Shown piece by piece: positions 58,770-64,000 of a DNA stretch of 64,000 bases. Position numbers and translations under genes: made by a program. The stretch comes from Elephas maximus indicus (lineage: Eukaryota > Chordata > Mammalia > Proboscidea > Elephantidae). The stretch is taken from the NCBI RefSeq assembly GCF_024166365.1, contig NC_064839.1, forward strand, positions 34,298,378 through 34,362,377. The letters are read 5' to 3'. Under the pieces are notes generated by a model. That model saw nothing but the letters and a program-made list of their open reading frames with translations. It had not been told where the DNA came from and made no database searches. Positions within the stretch are counted from its first letter, which is position 1, and each line of letters begins with the position of its first letter.

Positions 58770-58970
58770 CTAACCACTGCTGTTGTCTAGGTGCTGTACA
58801 TCCAGCATCTCTAGTCTCCATGGCAATCCTGCCAGGCAGGTGTAATCCCCATTTTACAGATGAGGAAACTGAGGCTAGTGAGGTTAAGTAACTTGCCCAT
58901 GATCTCACAGCTAGAGGGTGGCAGGTCTGAGATTTGAATCCAGGCCGTCTTGGCATCAGAGTTCTTGGCC
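58770..58970 (-). repeat. MIR SINE, well preserved
   Basis: 'atccccattttacagatgag', 'gaaactgaggctagtgaggt', 'aagtaacttgcccatgatct' and 'gagatttgaatccaggccgt' give the MIR core, reverse complement, nearly without gaps. Confidence 0.9.
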
Positions 58971-60360
58971 CTCTTGCATTCTGCTCTCCCTGACATATCA
59001 GCCTCAGCATGTATGGAAGTCTTTGTTTCAGTGCTTTCTCGGCCTGTTGTCTATGGACCCATCTTTCTTCACTGGCCTGTATGATCCTTGAGGACAGTGT
59101 ATATATAGCTGTGTAAGCCCTCTGCTGTTGGGTCCCAGACTTCGTACGCATTAAGTATTTGTTGGAATATTTGCTGGGCTGGAGTATTTATAAACGATGA
59201 CTGTGAGGAAGGTTTTGTCTGGCTTCTGAGGGAGGCACCAGTGGTTACTGGTACTTATTGGGAAGGGACCCAAAAGCAACTGCTGGCAGACAGATGGAGC
59301 TGCCCAGGCCGGCTGGGAATTCTTTTTCTGGGAGCTGGACTCCAGGTTGGTGAGTCTGCTTGAGATGCACTTAGCAGGCTGCTGGCCAGACCTGTCTGTG
59401 GGGCACAGGCAGGAAAGGGGTTTGAAGGCCCAGGGGTGGGTGTGCTCTTCACTTTTTAGAAGCTAATGCAGGAACCTTGGAAGAGGAGGTATTGCTGGGA
59501 AGGGGAAGCCTCTTAAGAGGACACTCTGCATTTTTGCCCAGTGACTGAAAGTGCTGGGGTGGAGAGGGCCAAGAGGATCACACTGGAAGTGGTAGGGAGA
59601 CAGATGTTGGTCAAGTGTGAAGAAGGCCTTTGTAAAAGCACGAGAGCAATCTGAAGACAGCCACCTGGAGAGAGTGAACTTACTCTCACAGGATGCACCA
59701 GAAGGGCTGGGGGTGCTGTTTCTAAAGGAGTGACAGAGGTGAGTCATCATCTGTGGACTCATGCTAGGGGACTATAATGTTCCCTCCAACTTGTAGGTTC
59801 TGTGATTCACTTGACATGAAATGTGACGTCCCTGGCCTGATGTCATTGCTTTTGTTAAGAGTTCTATTCCTAGGGCAGCACGTATGGTGAAGTTCTTGGA
59901 GGGCTAATTGCAGGCTGATGGATGCATCAGCCGCTTTGCCGTCTGCTGTGTTTGAGCTGTGGGTACACCCAGGAAACTGCACCTGGGCCAGGTAGGCCAG
60001 GGCCAGGTTCTCAGAGCATCTTGTTCAGGAGAATGGGTGCTGCCACGGGGCCAGAGTACTGGTGAGAGTAGAAATCCACTTGAAAGCGATCTTGCAATCT
60101 CTGGGGAAGGGTCTTGGTGGGAGGAGGCTTCCCAAGGCTAAGTCCCTGGGCTGCAGGCTAACCATCTGTCCACTTGGGGCCGAGGGGTGTACACTTGGGG
60201 CACTGAGTAGGGCCATCTCCTAGCTCTGATAGCCCTGCAATGGGATGGTGCCCAGAGTCAGAGTTGACGTTCACATTCCCATCTCAGCTTGTCCCTTGAC
60301 TACCTCCTTGCCACACTCTTCCCCACTTCTTTCTTTTTTTTTTTAATTTTTAATCTGCTT

Positions 60361-61055
60361 TTTTTTTTTTAAGTGAAAGTTTACAAACCAGTTCAGTCTC
60401 TCATACAAAAAATTATTTACATCTTCGTATATACTCCTAGTTGCTCTCCCCCTAATGAGACAGCACCCTCCTTCCCTCCACTCTCTATTTTCGTGTCCAT
60501 TTGGCCAGCTTCTGACCTCCTCTGCCCTCTCGTCTCTTTTCCAGACAAGAGCTGCCCACATAGTCTCATGTGTCTACTTGATCTAAGAAGCTCACTCTTC
60601 ACTAGTATCATTTTCTATCCCATAGTCCAGTCCAATTCTTGTCTGAAGAGTTGACTTTGGGAATGGTTCCTGTCTTGGGCTAACAGAAGGTCTGGGGACC
60701 ATGACCTCTGGGGTCCTTCCAGTCTCAGTCAGACCATTAAGTCTGATCTTTTTATGGGAATTTGAGGTCTGCATCCCACTGCTCTCCTGCACCCTCAGGG
60801 GTTCTCTGTTGTGTTCCCTGTGAGGGCAGTCATCGGTTGTAGCCGGGCACCATCTAGTTCTTCTGGTCTCAGGCTGATGTAGTCTCTGGTTTATGTGGCC
60901 CTTTCTGTCTCTTGGGCTCATAATTACCTTGTGTCTTTGGTGTTCTTCATTCTCCTTTGCACCAGGTGGGTTGACACCAATAGATGCATCTTAGGTGGCT
61001 GCTTGATAGCATTTAAGACCCCAGACACCACTCTCCAAAGGGGGTTACAGAATGT
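60361..61055 (-). mobile_element. L1 3' UTR, interrupted by another L1
   Basis: After a T-rich head (60331-60372) come 'aagtgaaagtttacaaacca', 'ctggggaccatgacctctgg', 'gggcaccatctagttcttct' and 'gaccccagacaccactctcc'. The family sequence stops at 'cagaatgttttct' where the next L1 begins. Confidence 0.88.
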
Positions 61056-64000
61056 TTTCTCTCTTTTTTTTTTTTATAGTTTTTATTGTGCTTTAAGTGA
61101 AAGTTTACAAATCAAGTAAGTCTCTCACACAAAAACTTATACACACCTTGCTACGTACTCCCAGTTACTCTCCCCCTAATGAGACAGCCCACTCTCATCC
61201 CTCCACTGTCTCTTTTTGAGTCCATTTCGTCAGCTTCTAACCCCCTCCACCCTCTCATCTCCCCTCCAGGCAGGAGATGCCAACATAGTCTCAAGTGTCC
61301 ACCTGATCCAAGAAGTTCAGTCCTCACCAGCATCCCTCTCCAGCCCGTTGTCCAGTCCAATCCATGTCTGAAGAGTTGGCTTCGGGAATGGTTCCTGTCC
61401 TGGGCCAATAGAGGGTCTGGGGGCCATGACCACTGGGGTCCTTCTAGTCTCAGTCAGACCATTAAGTCTGGTCTTCTTATGAGAATTTGGGGTCTGCATC
61501 CCACTGCTCTCCTGCTCCCTCAGGCGTTCTCTGTTATGTTCCCTGTAAGGCCAGTCATTGGTTGTAGCTGGGCACCATCTAGTTCTTCTGGTCTCAGGAT
61601 AATGTAGTCTTTGGTTCATGTGGCCCTTTCTGGCTCTTGGGCTCATAATTACCTTGTGACCTTGGTGTTCTTCATTCTCCTTTGATCCAGGTGGGTTGAG
61701 ACCAATTGATGCATCTTAGATGGCTGCTTGCCAGCGTTTAAGACCCCAGATGCCACTCTTCAAAGTGGGATGCAGAATGTTTTCTTAATAGATTTTATTA
61801 TGCCAGTTGACTTAGATGCCCCCTGGAACCATGGTCCCCTGCTATGCTGGCCTTCGAAGCATTCAGTTTATTCAGGAAACTTCTTTGCTTTTGGTTTGGT
61901 CCAGCTGTGCTGACCTCCCCTGTATTGTGTGTTGTCTTTCCCTTCACCTAAGATAGTTCTTATCTACTATCTAATTAGTGAAAACCCCTCTCCCTCCTTC
62001 CCTCCCTGGTCTCATAACCATCAAAGAATATTTTCTTTCTGTTTAAACTCCTTTTCGAGTTCTTATTATGGTGGTCTCGTACAATATTTGTCCTTTTGCA
62101 ACTGACTAATTTCACTCAGCAAATGCCTTCCAGATTCCTCCATGTTATGAAATGTTTCACGGATTCGTCATTGTTCTTTATCGATGTGTAGTATTCCATT
62201 GTGTGAATATACCATAATTTCTTTATCCATTCATCCATTGGTGGGCACCGTAGTTGCTTCCATCTTTTTGCTATTGTAAACGCTACTGGAATGAACATGG
62301 GTGTGCATATATCTGTTCGTGTAAAGGCTCTTATTTCTCTAAGGTATATTGCAAGTAGTGGTATTGCTGGATCGTATGGTAGTTGTATTTCTAGGTTTTT
62401 AAGGAAGTGCCGAATTGATTTCCAAAGTGGTTGTACCATTTTACATTCCCACCAGCAGTGTATAAGTGTTCCATTCTCTCCACAACCTGTCCAGCATTGA
62501 TTATTTTGTGTTTTTTTGGATTAATGCCAGCCTTGTTGGAGTGAGATGGAATCTCATTGTAGTTTTGATTTGCATTGCTCTAATGGATAATGATTGTGAG
62601 CATTTCTTTACGTATCTGTTAGCTACCTGAATGTCTTCTTTAGTGAAGTACCTGTTCATATCCTTTGCCTATTTTTAAGTTGGGTTATTTGTCTTTTCGT
62701 TGTTGAGTTTTTGCAGTATCATGTAGATTTTAGAGATCAGACACTGATCGGAAATGTTGTAGCTGAAAACTTATTCCCAGTCTGTAGGTAGTTTTTTTAC
62801 TCTTTTGGTAAAGTCTTTGGATGCGCATAGGTGCTTGATTCTTAGGAGCTCTCAGTTATCTAGTTTCTCTTCTGGTGTTTGTGCATTGTTAGTAATGTTT
62901 TGTATACTGTTTATGCCATGTATTAGGGCTCCTAGCGTTGTCCCTATTTTTTCTCCCATGATCTTTATCAGTTTAGATTTTGTATTTACGTCTTTGATCC
63001 ATTTTGAGTTAGTTTTGTGCATGGTTTGAGGTATGAGTCTTGTTTCCTTTTTTTGCAGATGGATATCCAGGTATGCCAGCACCATTTGTTAAAGAGACTG
63101 TCTTTTTCCCATTTAACTGACTTTGGGCCTTTGTCAACATCCCAGAGCAGAATGGTAAGGATCATAGTCACTGTGTGGAGGCTCTTCTATTAGTTTCAGT
63201 AGTTTTCTTGAGGATTCTTTAGGGTTTTCTGTGTATAAGATCATGTCAACTGTAAATAGAGATGCTTTTACTTCTTCCTTGCCAAACTGGATGCCCTTTA
63301 TTTCTTTATCTAACCTAATTGCTCTGGCTAGAACCTCCAGCACAATGTTGAATAAGAGTGGTGATAAAGGGCATCTTTGTCTGGTTTCCGTTTTCCAGGG
63401 GAATGCTTTCAGACTCTCTCCATTTAGGATGATGTTGGCTGTTGGCTTTACATAAATGCCGTTCATTATGTTGAGGAATTTTCCTTCTATTCCTGTTTTG
63501 CAGAGAGCTTTTATCATGAATGGGTATTAAACTTTGTCAGATGCCTTTTCTGCATCAATTGATAAGATCATGTGGTTCCTGTCTTTTGTTTTATTTATAT
63601 GATGGATTACAGTAATTGTGTCTCTAATGTTGAGCCATCCCTGCATACCTGGTATATATCCAACTTGGTCATGGTGAATTATTTTTTTGATATGTTGTTG
63701 AATTCTATTGGCTACAATTTTATTCAGGATTTTTGCATCTAAGTTCATGAGGGATATAGGTCTGTAATTTTCTTTTTTTGTGGTGTCTTTACCTTGTTTT
63801 GGTATCAGGGTTACGTGGGCTTCATAGAATGAGTTTGGGAGTATTCCGTTGTTTTCTATGCTCTGAAATACTTTCAGTAGTAGTGCTATTAACTCGTCTC
63901 TGAAGGTTTGGTAGAACTCTGCAGTGAAGACATCCGGGCCAGGGCTTTTTTTGTTGTTGTCTTCCCTACTTCTTAAAGTGAGTATGTTGTTAGTTGCTGT
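61056..64000 (-). mobile_element. L1 in reverse orientation, 5' part beyond the window
   Basis: The T-run at 61064-61075 is its poly(A) tail. The 3' UTR (to about 62090) and ORF2 (62116 to the window end) follow. ORF2 pieces include 62439-62116 ([20 protein letters not shown]) and 63517-63134 ([24 protein letters not shown] replaced by ETRQ). The catalytic FADD has become FTVD (near 63240-63252), and an internal deletion carries foreign filler at 63138-63181. Not functional. Confidence 0.9.

Larger units (their letters stand above)
55314..64000 (+). other. PSKH1: PSKH1 intron 2 (continues beyond the window)
   Basis: Begins gtgagt. It contains MER5A (55618-55785), a MIR (58770-58970) and nested L1 elements from 60361 to the end. 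The rest, 55790-60330, is unique or too decayed to name; no exon of the PSKH1 C-terminus is seen in it. Confidence 0.8.

Noticed and set aside
60361-61646. Two consecutive L1 3' UTRs as a simple tandem duplication
   Set aside because: Each has its own poly(A) tail and they differ at many positions. The first stops in mid-UTR exactly at the second's tail, which fits insertion better than duplication.
1-64000. tRNA, rRNA, snRNA or microRNA genes
   Set aside because: No intact clover-leaf, snRNA core or convincing hairpin precursor was recognised. The tRNA-like words seen belong to SINE heads. A covariance-model search would be needed to exclude small RNAs.

Overview
This is mammalian nuclear DNA. 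It holds intron-containing genes with GT-AG splice sites, CpG-rich promoters, and more than a third of its length in LINE/SINE repeats. Three complete copies and one old variant of the tRNA-like AfroSINE, plus an L1 family whose 3' UTR I associate with elephants, point to an afrotherian, most likely an elephant or close relative. The gene order NUTF2 - EDC4 - NRN1L - PSKH1, all on the + strand, is the one I know from human 16q22.1, so this is a conserved gene-dense block.

Layout. 1-2068 is NUTF2 intron sequence. 2098-6131 holds the four coding exons of NUTF2 (127 aa, the nuclear import factor for RanGDP), followed by proximal and probable distal poly(A) signals. A CpG island near 8.0-8.85 kb starts EDC4, whose 29 coding exons (8443-19312) encode 1397 aa, the scaffold of the mRNA decapping complex. 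Less than 400 bp after the EDC4 poly(A) signal comes NRN1L (20031-21353, three exons, 164 aa, a secreted GPI-anchored neuritin-like protein). 21.4-25.5 kb is intergenic and repeat-rich. A CpG island at 25.56-26.1 kb carries the non-coding first exon of PSKH1. Its first intron is about 28 kb (25903-54286) and is largely L1. The first coding exon (54357-55313) encodes residues 1-319 of the kinase. The last PSKH1 exon lies beyond the window, so 55314-64000 is intron 2.

Mobile DNA. PSKH1 intron 1 holds a 10.6-kb composite L1 block on + (31103-41734) bounded by one pair of target-site duplications, and a near full-length L1 on - (42766-50129) only about 1 kb away, so together they form a huge inverted repeat. 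A further L1 on - (from 61056 to the window end) sits inside an older L1. Short L1 3' ends, L2, MIR, MER5A and another hAT-type fossil account for much of the rest.

The four genes do not form a pathway. They are neighbouring housekeeping or signalling genes (nuclear import, mRNA decay, a neuritin-like ligand, a Golgi/nuclear kinase). I found no undescribed multi-gene system. The most interesting signals are the architecture and history of the L1 block, the inverted L1 pair, and a strong-Kozak upstream ORF in PSKH1 that terminates just across the exon 1/exon 2 splice junction. All exon coordinates were derived by reading splice sites and checking that reading frames join; statements about human orthologues are from memory.
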